From AP-15 sp963736715 (GTDB lineage: Bacteria > Pseudomonadota > Alphaproteobacteria > ATCC43930 > CGMCC-115725), in contig CAVTQA010000052.1 of the NCBI GenBank assembly GCA_963736715.1, positions 1 through 64,000 on the forward strand: 64,000 bases of DNA, given 5' to 3'. Below are positions 45,182-54,416 of the stretch, one piece after another. Each line of letters starts with the position of its first letter. Positions within the stretch are counted from its first letter, which is position 1. The position numbers and the translations under genes were made by a program. A model generated the notes under the pieces. That model searched no databases. It had not been told where the DNA came from and saw nothing but the letters and a program-made list of their open reading frames with translations.

Positions 45182-45846
45182 TTTTCGTAGGCCCTATGGA
45201 TTTCCCCGTGGCGGATCGGCGCGGCAGTGGTGCAGGTGACGGCTCCGGGCGGATCCTCCCGAGGATCCTCTTCAAAAGCCCCGACCCGGGCTAAAAGGAG
45301 ATAGCGGTCACCCTTGATTGTGTCGCTCAGCAACCGCGCGAAAGCGGCGTCTTCTTCATCGGTAAGGTCGCCGCTCATGCCGCGGAGATGAGGCTTTAAC
45401 CAATTCTGGCGGCCGGGATAGGCAATGCAGGAATTCAGCCTGCGTCGGTTATACAATCAGCCGATCGCCACCCTGAGGACGACATGAGCGATAACCCGAC
45501 GGGGACACAAATTCGATGCCATCGAGCTAGTGGTATCAAGCAAATGGAGGGATTCTGGCTGCCTTTTTCTCGTCGCCCCCGCGAAAGCGGGGGCCCAGGG
45601 CTACCGGCGCTGTGCCCGCCCGCCCTGGATGCCCGCTTTCGCGGGCATGACGGTGGGGTGGGTGAATGCCGAACATTAGAAGCCTACGATTAGAGCCTTG
45701 AGCGTGATTTCGTCGGCCGAAGATATGGCGCAGCGGGTCGCGGTCGTAACCGGGGCGAGTTCCGGGATCGGGTTGCACACCGCGCTGGGCCTCGCGCGGG
45801 CCGGGATGCGGGTCGTGATGACCGGCCGCGACCGTGCGCGGACCGA
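45182..45846 (+). repeat. 665-bp direct repeat, copy B
   Basis: This partner of 24844-25511 starts at TTTTCGTAGGCCCTATGG. It carries a frameshifted copy of the short orphan gene, the second 80-bp palindrome and the 5' end of the intact SDR gene. The identity ends at GCGCGGACCGAG inside the SDR, after which copy B continues normally. The two copies frame about 19.7 kb of sequence. Confidence 0.85.
45572..45651. repeat. 80-bp interspersed palindromic element, copy 2
   Basis: This copy has arms like those of copies 1 and 3: CGCCCCCGCGAAAGCGGGGG at the left and CCCGCTTTCGCGGGCATGAC at the right. It is part of the duplicated segment, so it shares descent with copy 1. Confidence 0.8.
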
Positions 45847-46558
45847 GCAGGCGCGCCGGTGGGTCGCCGAGCGCTCGGGCTCGGACCGGGTCGATATCGC
45901 GCTCGCCGATTTTTCGCGGCTCGCGGAGGTGCGCCGGCTGGCGGACGAGATTCTGGCCGGGCATGACCGGCTCGATGTGCTGGTCAACAATGCCGGCCTG
46001 TTTTCGCCGCAATACCGGCTTTCGGCGGACGGTTTCGAGCTGACCTTTGCGGTCAATCATCTCGCGCCGTTCCTGTTGACCAATCTGCTGCTCGAGCGCC
46101 TGAAGGCGTCGGCGCCCGCGCGGATCGTCACCGTCGCCTCGGAGGCGCACCGCCGCAACCGCCTTGATATCGGCGATCTGACGCGCCCGCGCGATTGGAC
46201 GATGGGGCGGGCCTATGGCCGTTCCAAGTTGTGCAATGTCCTCTTCACCCGGGAGCTGGCATCGCGGCTCGACCCGAGCGAGGTGGTTGTCGTCTGCCTC
46301 CATCCCGGAATGGTCGCCACCGGGATCGGCCAGCGCGGGGGGCTTCCCGAACTCGGCTGGCGCCTCTTGAAACCGTTTCTGCTCAGCCCAGAGAAAGGCG
46401 CCGAGACTGCGGTATTCCTCGCTACGGTCCCCGACCCGACGGCGTTCCACGGCGGCTACGTGATTCGCAAGACCCTCGCCCAGCCGGACCAGGCGGCACT
46501 CGACAGCGACCTCGCTCGCCGTTTATGGGAGGAGAGTGCGCGGCTGGTCGGCTTATGA
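45698..46558 (+). CDS. SDR-family oxidoreductase (retinol dehydrogenase-like)
   Basis: This is an intact short-chain dehydrogenase of about 286 residues of the RDH/WWOX-like type. The cofactor motif is VAVVTGASSGIGLHTALGLA. Next come LDVLVNNAGLFSPQYRLSAD, NHLAPFLLTNLLLERL, catalytic Ser in RIVTVASEAHRRN, and the Tyr-Lys pair in GRAYGRSKLCNVLFTRELAS. The GMVATGIGQR loop follows. Start codons are TTG 45698, GTG 45704 or ATG 45725; none has a strong ribosome-binding site. The truncated paralogous copy is at 25.4 kb. The carbonic anhydrase gene starts 10 bp downstream. Confidence 0.88.
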   Translation: MSVISSAEDMAQRVAVVTGASSGIGLHTALGLARAGMRVVMTGRDRARTEQARRWVAERSGSDRVDIALADFSRLAEVRRLADEILAGHDRLDVLVNNAGLFSPQYRLSADGFELTFAVNHLAPFLLTNLLLERLKASAPARIVTVASEAHRRNRLDIGDLTRPRDWTMGRAYGRSKLCNVLFTRELASRLDPSEVVVVCLHPGMVATGIGQRGGLPELGWRLLKPFLLSPEKGAETAVFLATVPDPTAFHGGYVIRKTLAQPDQAALDSDLARRLWEESARLVGL

Positions 46559-46567
46559 GGTGCAAGG

Positions 46568-47237
46568 ATGATCCATTCCAGGCGTAAGTTTATCTGCGGG
46601 ACGCTGGCATGGAGCGGCAACGGCCGCGTTTGTCGGGGTCTATGAGCGCCCTGTATCGGCGCAAACCTCACTGACCCCCGAGGCGGCGCTGCAGCAGCTG
46701 ATCGAGGGCAACGGTCGCTTTGCCGAAGGCCGCATGACCTCGTTCAACGAAGACCTCAAGGTATTGAGAGCAAAGACGGTCGACAAACAAGAGCCGTTTG
46801 CCGCCGTGCTGTCCTGCGCGGATTCGCGGGTGCCGGTCGAGCTGATCTTCGATCAAAGCATCGGACGTATTTTTGTTACCAGGGTTGCCGGCAACATCGC
46901 TACCTCGGCGGTTATCGGCAGCCTCGAATACGGGGCCGCGGTACTCGGCACCAAGGCGATCATGGTGCTGGGTCACGCCAATTGCGGGGCCGTCCATGCC
47001 GCGATTGAAGGCGAAGCGGTCCCCGGGCAGATCAGCACGCTCTATCCCTATATCCGCCCAGCTGTCGACCAGGCCGGCGCCGATTTAACGGCGGCGATCA
47101 AGGCAAACGCTAAAATCCAGGCTGCGCTGCTGCGGCAATCCTCGCCGGTTCTGGCCGATCACATAAAAGAGAATCAACTCAAAATCGTCGCCGGATATTA
47201 CGATTTGTCATCCGGCAAGGTCACTCTCCTGGATTAA
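46568..47237 (+). pseudogene. Tat-exported beta-carbonic anhydrase, frameshifted
   Basis: This is a beta-class carbonic anhydrase, a zinc enzyme that hydrates CO2. ATG 46568 opens a Tat-like signal (HSRRKFICGTLA). A one-base shift near 46611 leads into AATAAFVGVYERPVSAQTSL and the enzyme: AAVLSCADSRVPVELIF with the zinc C-x-D-x-R, and VLGHANCGAVHAAI with H-x2-C. Both zinc motifs are present. The catalytic frame can also be read alone from ATG 46734, which would give a cytoplasmic, N-truncated form. The intact gene would encode a periplasmic enzyme of about 222 aa. Confidence 0.8.
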
Positions 47238-47322
47238 GCTGCCTCCGATCAACCGCAGTATTGTCGGGACGGAGCGGCAGGGTTGGAGTAGTTTTACATC
47301 AGCTCATTGGTGGGGGCGCGCG

Positions 47323-48424
47323 ATGACACGCGGGTGGTTTTCTTTTGCTTTTTTCGCGTTTTCGGCATTGGCCGGTCTGCCCGCTCTTGCGCAGCAGGGC
47401 GGTCCGCCGCCCGCAGTGCTCGTGGCGCCGGCCGAGCTGCGGTCCATGGCCAAACAGGCCGAGTTTGTCGGACGCGCGGAGGCGCTCGAAAAGGTCGATC
47501 TGCGGGCGCGGGTGCAGGGTTTCCTCGGGTCCCGCCTGTTCAAGGACGGCGACGCGGTCAAAGACGGCCAAGTCGTGTTCGCGATCGAGAAGGAACCGTT
47601 CGAAGCCGCGGTCGACCAGCGCAAGGCGCAGCTTGCCTCCGCCCAGGCGACGCTCGCCAACGCCGATCAACAATTGGCACGCACCGCCGAACTCACCCGC
47701 AAGGGCAACGCGCCGGTCGCCCAGCTGGACCAGCGCACCGCCGAGCAGGGTCAGGCCAAAGCCGCGGTGATGGAGGCCGAGGCGAACCTCCGCGACGCGC
47801 AGATCCAGCTCTCGTACACCGAGATCAAGACGCCCGATCAGCGGCAGGATCGGACGCGCCGCCATCTCGCCCGGCAATCTGGTCGGGCCGGACACCGGTG
47901 TGCTGGCGACAGTGGTCAAAGACGACCCGATGCAGGTCCTCTTCTCCGTCACACAGCGCGAGATGCTCGAAGCCCGTGACTCCGAGGTGACCGGGAAGGT
48001 CCGGGCCCGCGTCCGACTGGCGAACGGCTCGATTTACGGCGAGCCGGGCCGCATCGATTTTCTCGATGTTCAGGTCAACCCGCGAACCGACGGTCAGACC
48101 GTCCGGGCGATGTTCCCCAATCCCGACGATATTCTCACGACCGGCCAGACGGTTCGCGTGATCGTTGAAGAGAAGGGCGGCGACAAGGTGATCGTGATCC
48201 CGGAATCCGCCATCGCTATCGATCAAACCGGCCCTTACGTGTTCGTCGTCGGGGACGACAACAACGTCGAGCAGCGCCGCGTAACCCTGGGAACCGGGCG
48301 CAACGGGCTGGCGGTCGTCGATGACGGACTGAAGCCCGGTGAGCGCGTCGTCGTCCAGGGGCAGCAGCGCATCCGCTCCGGGATGACCGTAGCGCCGCAA
48401 CTGGCGCCGTCACCGGCCGGCTGA
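47323..48424 (+). pseudogene. RND efflux membrane fusion protein (HlyD/AcrA type), frameshifted
   Basis: This is the periplasmic adaptor of a tripartite RND pump. A signal sequence (WFSFAFFAFSALAGLPALAQ) is followed by the lipoyl half (EFVGRAEALEKVDLRARVQG, VKDGQVVFAIEKEPFEAAVD) and the coiled-coil hairpin. At 47835 one extra base breaks TEIKTP; the other frame continues SGRIGRAAISPGNLVGPDTG to VQGQQRIRSGMTVAPQLAP. The joined length of about 366 aa is normal. The RND permease gene starts 16 bp downstream in an operon. No outer-membrane channel gene is present. Confidence 0.85.
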
Positions 48425-48440
48425 GAAGCGGGGACCTGCG

Positions 48441-51400
48441 ATGATCTCCTCCGTCTTCATCCACCGGCCCCGGCTGGCGATGGTCATCGCAATCGTCATT
48501 TCGATTGCCGGAGTGATTGCGCTCGGCGCGCTTCCCATCGCGCAGTTCCCCGACATCGTCCCGCCGCAGGTGCAGGTCAGCGCTCTATATCCCGGAGCAT
48601 CGGCAGAGGCGGTCGAGGAAAGCGTAGCACAGGTGATCGAAGCGCAGGTCAATGGCGTCGACCGGATGATCTACATGAGGTCGACCTCCGGCGGGGACGG
48701 CACCTACACTCTCACTGTCACCTTTGAGGTCGGCAGCGACCCCGACCTCAATACCGTGAACGTGACCAACCGGGTGAACCAAGCGCTCGCGCTATTGCCG
48801 CCCGAGGTGCAGCGCAACGGCGTCACAACGCAGAAGCAATCGACTTCGCTGTTGCAAGTCGTCGCGATCTATTCGCCCAAGCGCAGCCGCGACGCGTTGT
48901 TTCTGTCGAATTACGCGAAGATAAATCTGGTCGATACCTTGAAGCGTGTGAAGGGTGTCGGCGACGCGAAGCTGCTGGGCGACCTCGAATACTCGATGCG
49001 GATCTGGCTGAACCTCGACCGCATGGCGAGCCTCGACATCACCCCGCAAGACGTCATCGACGCGATCAACTCGCAGAACACCCAAGCCGCCGTAGGCCGC
49101 GTTGGGGCGGCGCCGCTCGTGCCCGATGTCGAGTTTCAGCTGAACATCACGACGCAAGGCCGGCTGACGACAGTCGAGGAGTTCAACAACATCATCGTTC
49201 GGGCCAATCCGGATGGCGGGGTGGTCCGGATCAAAGACATTGCCCGCGCCGAGCTCGGCTCGAAATCGGCTGACAGCCTCGCCCGCTACAACGGCAAACC
49301 GGCCGAGGCTATTACGATCTATCAATCGCCCGGCGCCAACGCGATCGCCGTCGCCGCCGGCGTCAGGAAAGCGCTGAAGGAGATCGAACCCAGACTGCCG
49401 GAAGACGTCGCCTATGACGTGATGTACGACACGACGGTCTTTGTCGATGCGATGATCCACAAGGTGGAAAAGACGCTGCTCGAAGCCTTTGTGCTCGTCG
49501 GCATCGTGGTTTTCATTTTCCTCGGCAACTTGCGGGCGACCTTGATCCCGATCATCGCCGTGCCCGTGGCGCTCGTCGGCACCTTTGCGGTGATGTTGGC
49601 GCTTGGTTTCTCGGCCAATACGATTTCGTTGCTCGCCCTGGTACTGGCGATCGGTATCGTTGTCGACGACGCCATAGTTGTCGTCGAAGCGGTCGAGCAT
49701 ATTCTCGAGACGGAGCCTCAGCTGACCCCGGCGGAGGCAACAGAGAAGGCGATGGGGCTGGTGACCGCGCCGATCATCGCGATCACCCTCGTCCTCCTTT
49801 CGGTGTTTGTGCCGACTGCCTTCATCCCCGGTATCACTGGCCAGCTTTATCAGCAATTTGCAGTGGCAGTATCGGTATCGATGCTGATCTCGGCGGTCAA
49901 CGCGCTGAGCCTCTCGCCGGCCTTGTGTGCGGTCTTGCTGCGGCACCGCGGTCATCCGCGAGGGCTGATCGCCTGGCTTCAACGCGGCATCGACAGGACC
50001 CGAGACGGATATGTGGGGCTGGTTCGACCGCTGGCGCGCCGGGCGCTGATCACCGCTGCGTTGGTGATCGCCTTTGCTCTGGGGACAGGCTGGCTCACGA
50101 AAATCGTCCCGACGGGTTTCCTGCCGGACGAGGACCAAGGCGCGTTCTTCGCCGAGGTGCAGTTGCCGGACGCCGCATCGCTGAACCGCACGAACAAAGT
50201 AGTGGCGCAGGTCGAGGATTTGATCCAAGACCGGCCGTGGACGCAAAGCGTTCTCAGCATTGCCGGCTACAGCCTGATAGACGGTCTCGCCCTGCCCAAT
50301 AAGGGGCTCTTTATTGTCGGCTTGAAGCCGTTCGAGGAAAGGACGGAGGCTTCGCTGTCGGTCTTCTCCGCATTGGCCGAGTTGCGCCCGGTATTTCAGC
50401 CAGATCGCGGCCGCAAATGTCATAGCCTTCAACCCGCCGCCGATCTCGGGGCTCGGCAATGCGGCCGGTTTCGAATTGCAATTGCAGAGCCTCGCCGGAG
50501 CGACCCCAAAGGATCTTGCAGCCGTCGCCGAGGGACTGGTCATTGCGGCGAACCAAAACCCGGCACTCGCCGGGGTCTACACGACTTACGGGGCGTCGAC
50601 CCCGCAGGTCTATTTGAAGCTCGACCGCGAGCGCGCCGAAACTCTTGGGGTTTCGATCGGCAGCATCTTCAGTGCTCTCCAGACCGCAATGGGCGGCACC
50701 TACGTCAACGACTTTAACCGCTTTGGCCGCACTTGGCAGGTAAAGGTTCAGGCCGACGCGTCCGACCGCAAGGGGGTCCAGGATATTTTTAAGGTGCGCG
50801 TGCGAACCGCGCAAGGCGATCTGGTGCCGTTGAATGCGGTTGCGGATGTCGAGCTGATCACCGCGCCTTCGTCGATCATTCGCTACAATAATTTGCGTTC
50901 GGTCACGATCAATGGCGGGCCGGCCCCGGGTTACTCGTCGGGCCAGGCGCTTGCGGCGATGCAGGCTGTCGCGACCGATACGTTGCCCAGTGGGTTCTCC
51001 TACGAATGGACCGGCACTGCGCTGCAGGAAAAGGCGGCGGCGGGGCAGACCGGCTCGATCCTCGGTCTGGCGATCGTGTTCGCCTACCTGTTTCTCGTCG
51101 GCCTCTACGAGAGCTGGACGATACCGGTCGCGGCTCTGCTGTCCGTCGTCGTCGGCTTGTTTGGCGCAATGGCTGCTCTGAAGCTGTTCGGGCTCGACAA
51201 CAACATCTACGCGCAGATCGGCATTGTCGTGCTGATCGCGCTTGCCGCCAAGAACGCCATTCTGATCATCGAATTTGCGATGGAGCAGCGGCGAGAGGGA
51301 CAGGAGATCGTCGCGGCCGCGCTCGAAGCTGCGAGACTGCGGTTCCGCGCCGTCATGATGACCTCCTTTGCATTCATCGCCGGTCTGGTGCCGCTCGTCA

Positions 51401-51606
51401 TTGCGACCGGCGCCGGCCGGGCGACGATCCGCGCCGTCGGCACGGCGGTGTTCGGCGGCATGGTGGCCGCGAGCTTTCTCGGCATCTTTGTCATTCCGGG
51501 CCTCTACGTGCTGTTCCAGACCTTGCGGGAGCGGGTCAAGAGCCTGTCAAAATCCCGCAAACCCGCGCTACCTGAGCGCGCGATACCCGAGAAGGCCGCC
51601 GAATGA
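48441..51606 (+). pseudogene. RND multidrug efflux permease (HAE1, AcrB-like), frameshifted
   Basis: This is the inner-membrane proton/drug antiporter of the pump. The first frame opens SSVFIHRPRLAMVIAIVISI and holds IAQFPDIVPPQVQVSALYPG and the TM4 proton relay LALVLAIGIVVDDAIVVVEA with its Asp pair. A one-base shift near 50398 then leads to SQIAAANVIAFNPPPISGLG, GVYTTYGASTPQVYLKLDR and the C-terminal half with TM10 (IGIVVLIALAAKNAILIIEF), whose Lys is conserved. The joined protein is about 1,055 aa, normal for HAE1. It is coupled to the fusion protein. The substrate is unknown. Confidence 0.88.
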
Positions 51607-51654
51607 GGCGGCCTGCCGGATATTTAAGCCCGAGCTATTCGCGTTTGGTGTCAG

Positions 51655-52311
51655 ATGATCAGCCGCTTTCGTACTTTTCTGGCCGGTTTTTTTGTCCTCT
51701 TGCCGCTGGCGGTGACGATTACCGTTATCGTGTGGGTGGGTACATTTATTTACGCCTATGTCGGTCCGGACGGCGCGATCGGGCGCATTTTGCTCTCGAT
51801 CGGGTTTCGCTTGTCGGACTCGCCGATTGCAGCCTATGCGCTCGGTGCGATCGTCGTGATCGGGCTGATTTATCTCCTTGGGCTCGGCGTCGAATCCCGC
51901 CTCGAAAGCCGGCTACGTTTCCTGATCGATTCCCTGATGCAGCGCATCCCGTTCGTCCGCAATCTGTACGATGTCACCCAGCGGTTTGTCGCGATCATGG
52001 ACAGAAGGGACCAGGACGGGCTGAAAAGCATGAGTCCGGTCTGGTGCTTCTTCGGCGGCGACGGCGGCGCCGGGGTGCTGGGGCTATTGCCGATGCCGCG
52101 ACCGATCCTGATCGGCGGCGAGCCTTACCATGTGGTCCTCATCCCCTCCGCGCCAGTCCCGGTCGGGGGCGCATTGATCTATGTCCCGGCTGCATGGGTC
52201 AAACCGGCCAATATCGGGGTCGAAACCCTGATGAGCATCTATGTATCGATGGGTGTGACCTCCCCGCACATCGTGGAGAGTGATCCGGAGCGTGCGCCAT
52301 CGCGCCAATAG
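51655..52311 (+). CDS. DUF502 family membrane protein
   Basis: This 218-residue protein has two N-terminal membrane helices (FLAGFFVLLPLAVTITVIVW and AAYALGAIVVIGLIYLLGLG) and a conserved C-terminal soluble part. Family landmarks are RIPFVRNLYDVTQRFVAIMD, LLPMPRPILIGGEPYHVVLI and PSAPVPVGGALIYVPAAWVK. The function is unknown; the family is widespread in proteobacteria and plants. It starts 48 bp after the RND gene on the same strand, but need not belong to the pump. Confidence 0.88.
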   Translation: MISRFRTFLAGFFVLLPLAVTITVIVWVGTFIYAYVGPDGAIGRILLSIGFRLSDSPIAAYALGAIVVIGLIYLLGLGVESRLESRLRFLIDSLMQRIPFVRNLYDVTQRFVAIMDRRDQDGLKSMSPVWCFFGGDGGAGVLGLLPMPRPILIGGEPYHVVLIPSAPVPVGGALIYVPAAWVKPANIGVETLMSIYVSMGVTSPHIVESDPERAPSRQ

Positions 52312-52339
52312 GATCGGAGTTTCGGCGAGACTCGGCGTC

Positions 52340-52822
52340 TCAATACGGCGTGCCGTCCCGATGCACGAAGACGCGCTCGCCGCTCGGGGTGAGCGCTCTG
52401 CCGATGTCCTCGTCGGGGTAGATGACGGTATCTCCTGGATTGCGGTCACCGATCTCCAGATAGACGACGTCGCGGCCGCTGCGGTTTATCAGGTGGTGGG
52501 CGTCGCCCGAACCGGCTTTGAAGCCGGCGCACATGCCCGGACGCAGCGGCGTCTCGCCGGCATTGGTCACGAGAACGGGTTCGCCCTCGACAATGTAGAT
52601 GAATTCGTCCTCGCGCATATGCGTATGGCGCAGCGCCGACATGCCGCCCGGCGGCAACCGCGTCAGGTTCACCCCGAAATTGGTCAGCCCGAACGCATCG
52701 CCGAGCACCCGCCTTTCTCGTCCAGCAACACGTGCGGCGAAAGGCTCGGGATAGCCGCGGGTGGCGCGGGCGGGGGGCACAGCTGCGGCTTCGATTGCGG
52801 CCGGCTTGGTCGCATCCGACAT
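52340..52822 (-). CDS. Cupin domain-containing protein
   Basis: This is a small single-domain cupin of 160 residues. The start ATG 52822 has GGAGGAG 4 bases upstream. The cupin motif 1 is present as ALRHTHMREDEFIYIVEGEP, with H-x-H and Glu, followed by LRPGMCAGFKAGSGDAHHLI for motif 2 with its His. It then reads YLEIGDRNPGDTVIYPDEDI. This resembles cupins of the sugar-binding or dioxygenase-like type; metal binding is expected. It is convergent with DUF502 and divergent from the racemase-like gene. Confidence 0.85.
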   Translation of the reverse strand: MSDATKPAAIEAAAVPPARATRGYPEPFAARVAGRERRVLGDAFGLTNFGVNLTRLPPGGMSALRHTHMREDEFIYIVEGEPVLVTNAGETPLRPGMCAGFKAGSGDAHHLINRSGRDVVYLEIGDRNPGDTVIYPDEDIGRALTPSGERVFVHRDGTPY

Positions 52823-52872
52823 GGTCTCCTCCACATCTGAGTTTCCTAAAGAATTATGTGCTAGGCTGATGC

Positions 52873-53607
52873 ATGACTGAAAGAACGCGGATCGCCTGGG
52901 GCGGGAAGACCCTGTACGGCGCGAGGGTCGGCATCCTCATGCTTGAGACGCGGTTCCCGCGCGTTCCCGGGGATATGGGAAATGCCGAGACCTGGCCGTT
53001 TCCTGTCCTCTACAAGGTTGTGCCCGGCGCCTCGCCGCGACGCGTCGTCTGCGAAAGGGCCGAGGGACTGCTGGATGAATTCCTCGCCGCTGCGGCCGAG
53101 CTGGTTCGCCTGGGCGCCGACGGCATCACGACGACCTGCGGGTTCCTGTCGCTTTATCAGCGGGAGATCGCCGCCCACGTCGGCGTACCGGTCGCGACCT
53201 CGAGCCTGATGCAGATTCCGTTCATCGAACGGGTGCTGCCGCCCGGCAAGCGGGTCGGCATTCTCACGGTCAGCGCCGCGAACCTGAGCGGGGAGCATTT
53301 GCGGGCGGCCGGAGCCAATCCCGAGACACCGGTCGTTGGCACCGACGACGGCAGCGAGTTCAGCCGCGTGATGATCAATGACGAGGAACGGCTCGATCTC
53401 GCTGCTGCCGAGCGGGATATTCTCGCCGCCGGCGACAGTCTCGTCGCGAGCCACGACGGCATTGGCGCGGTACTCCTCGAATGCACCAACATGGTGCCCT
53501 ACGCTCGTGCCTTGGCGCAGCACTTGCGCCTCCCGGTATTCAGCATCTACACCTTTGTTACCTGGTTTCAATCCGGTTTGATCCCGCGTGCTTTCGGCCA
53601 CCCTTGA
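52873..53607 (+). CDS. Aspartate/glutamate racemase family protein
   Basis: This is a 244-residue protein of the Asp/Glu/hydantoin racemase superfamily, related to AroM and maleate isomerase types. Two Cys mark the active site: TTTCGFLSLYQREIAAHVGV in the first half and VLLECTNMVPYARALAQHL in the second. The first strand reads GARVGILMLETRFPRVPGDM. The missing PLP fits this cofactor-independent family. The substrate is unknown. It lies 16 bp ahead of a small lipoprotein gene. Confidence 0.85.
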   Translation: MTERTRIAWGGKTLYGARVGILMLETRFPRVPGDMGNAETWPFPVLYKVVPGASPRRVVCERAEGLLDEFLAAAAELVRLGADGITTTCGFLSLYQREIAAHVGVPVATSSLMQIPFIERVLPPGKRVGILTVSAANLSGEHLRAAGANPETPVVGTDDGSEFSRVMINDEERLDLAAAERDILAAGDSLVASHDGIGAVLLECTNMVPYARALAQHLRLPVFSIYTFVTWFQSGLIPRAFGHP

Positions 53608-53623
53608 GGAGGAGGAGTCGCCG

Positions 53624-53971
53624 ATGACCATTCGTAGCCGCCGCCCCGTCCCCGCCGCCGGCGCTGCCCTCTCTTGCCTGCTGCTCACTGTTTGCGCCGG
53701 GCAGACCCCGATTGCGGCAAATTGGGTCAAGGCGGGCGCAGACGACCAGACGATCGCCCGCGAGCTTGCCGATTGCAATGCCCAGGCCAATGCGGCGCTC
53801 GCCAACGAACAGGGGATCAACGCCGACATCAACGCGACGCTCGGGCGCAACTGGCAACTCGGCGGCACCCAAACGATCGAGGCGCAAGCGATGCGCCGGC
53901 AGGCAGGCGGCTATGCCGACCAAGTCCTCAACAACTGCATGCGCGCCAAAGGCTTCACCAAAGAAGGCTGA
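53624..53971 (+). CDS. Small secreted, lipoprotein-like protein
   Basis: This 115-residue protein starts at ATG 53624 after GAGGAGGAG; the frame is open from 53588. A signal sequence ends with a lipobox-like LTVCAG at about residue 25, then a helical region follows (ADDQTIARELADCNAQANAA, QTIEAQAMRRQAGGYADQVL) with two more Cys (DCNAQ and NNCMRAKGF). The pattern of a Cys-containing helix bundle is seen in small periplasmic lipoproteins of unknown function. It is convergent with the next small lipoprotein gene, which ends 1 bp later. Confidence 0.7.
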   Translation: MTIRSRRPVPAAGAALSCLLLTVCAGQTPIAANWVKAGADDQTIARELADCNAQANAALANEQGINADINATLGRNWQLGGTQTIEAQAMRRQAGGYADQVLNNCMRAKGFTKEG

Positions 53972-54349
53972 TCAGGGCCAGCCCCAGGGGCCCAAGTCCC
54001 AGTCGCTCTGGTACATGAGAGCGGTCATCTGGGCTTCGTCGGCGAGTTGCTTGGCGAACATCTCTTGCCGATATGCCGCCCAGTTCTGCTGTGTGCCGAA
54101 ATAGACGCAACGGCAGACCAGCGGATCGGCATACAAATATACAGGCTGACCGTTGACGATTCGGGTGACGAATTTGTTCGGAGGCAGTGTGCGTAACGCC
54201 GCCAGACGCTGTGGGTTGTCGGCCGTCCTGATCTGGAACCCCGCCGCGGCGAGGAGGTCTTCTTTCTGTCCGACCAGCTGCTGTTGGCTGGCGCAGCCGG
54301 CGACAGCCAGCAAACCTGTCAGGGCACAGAAGGCGATCAGCTTTGTCAC
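53972..54349 (-). CDS. Small lipoprotein
   Basis: This protein of about 125 residues probably starts at GTG 54349, because the next residues form a signal peptide with a lipobox (TKLIAFCALTGLLAVAGCAS). The mature part reads LVGQKEDLLAAAGFQIRTAD, LAALRTLPPNKFVTRIVNGQ and YLYADPLVCRCVYFGTQQNW. It resembles conserved outer-membrane lipoproteins of unknown role. The ribosome-binding site is weak. It converges with the preceding plus-strand gene and lies downstream of the cyclase gene. Confidence 0.7.
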   Translation of the reverse strand: MTKLIAFCALTGLLAVAGCASQQQLVGQKEDLLAAAGFQIRTADNPQRLAALRTLPPNKFVTRIVNGQPVYLYADPLVCRCVYFGTQQNWAAYRQEMFAKQLADEAQMTALMYQSDWDLGPWGWP

Positions 54350-54416
54350 GGTGATATTCCCGGCGGAAACACCGCGGACCTTAGCCGATCGCAATCCCCC
54401 ACGCAACCGACGAGCG

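Noticed and set aside
48792..50543. 583-codon minus-strand frame opposite the RND gene
   Set aside because: It is a shadow frame rich in Arg, Asp and His with no homology pattern, antisense to a clear RND permease.
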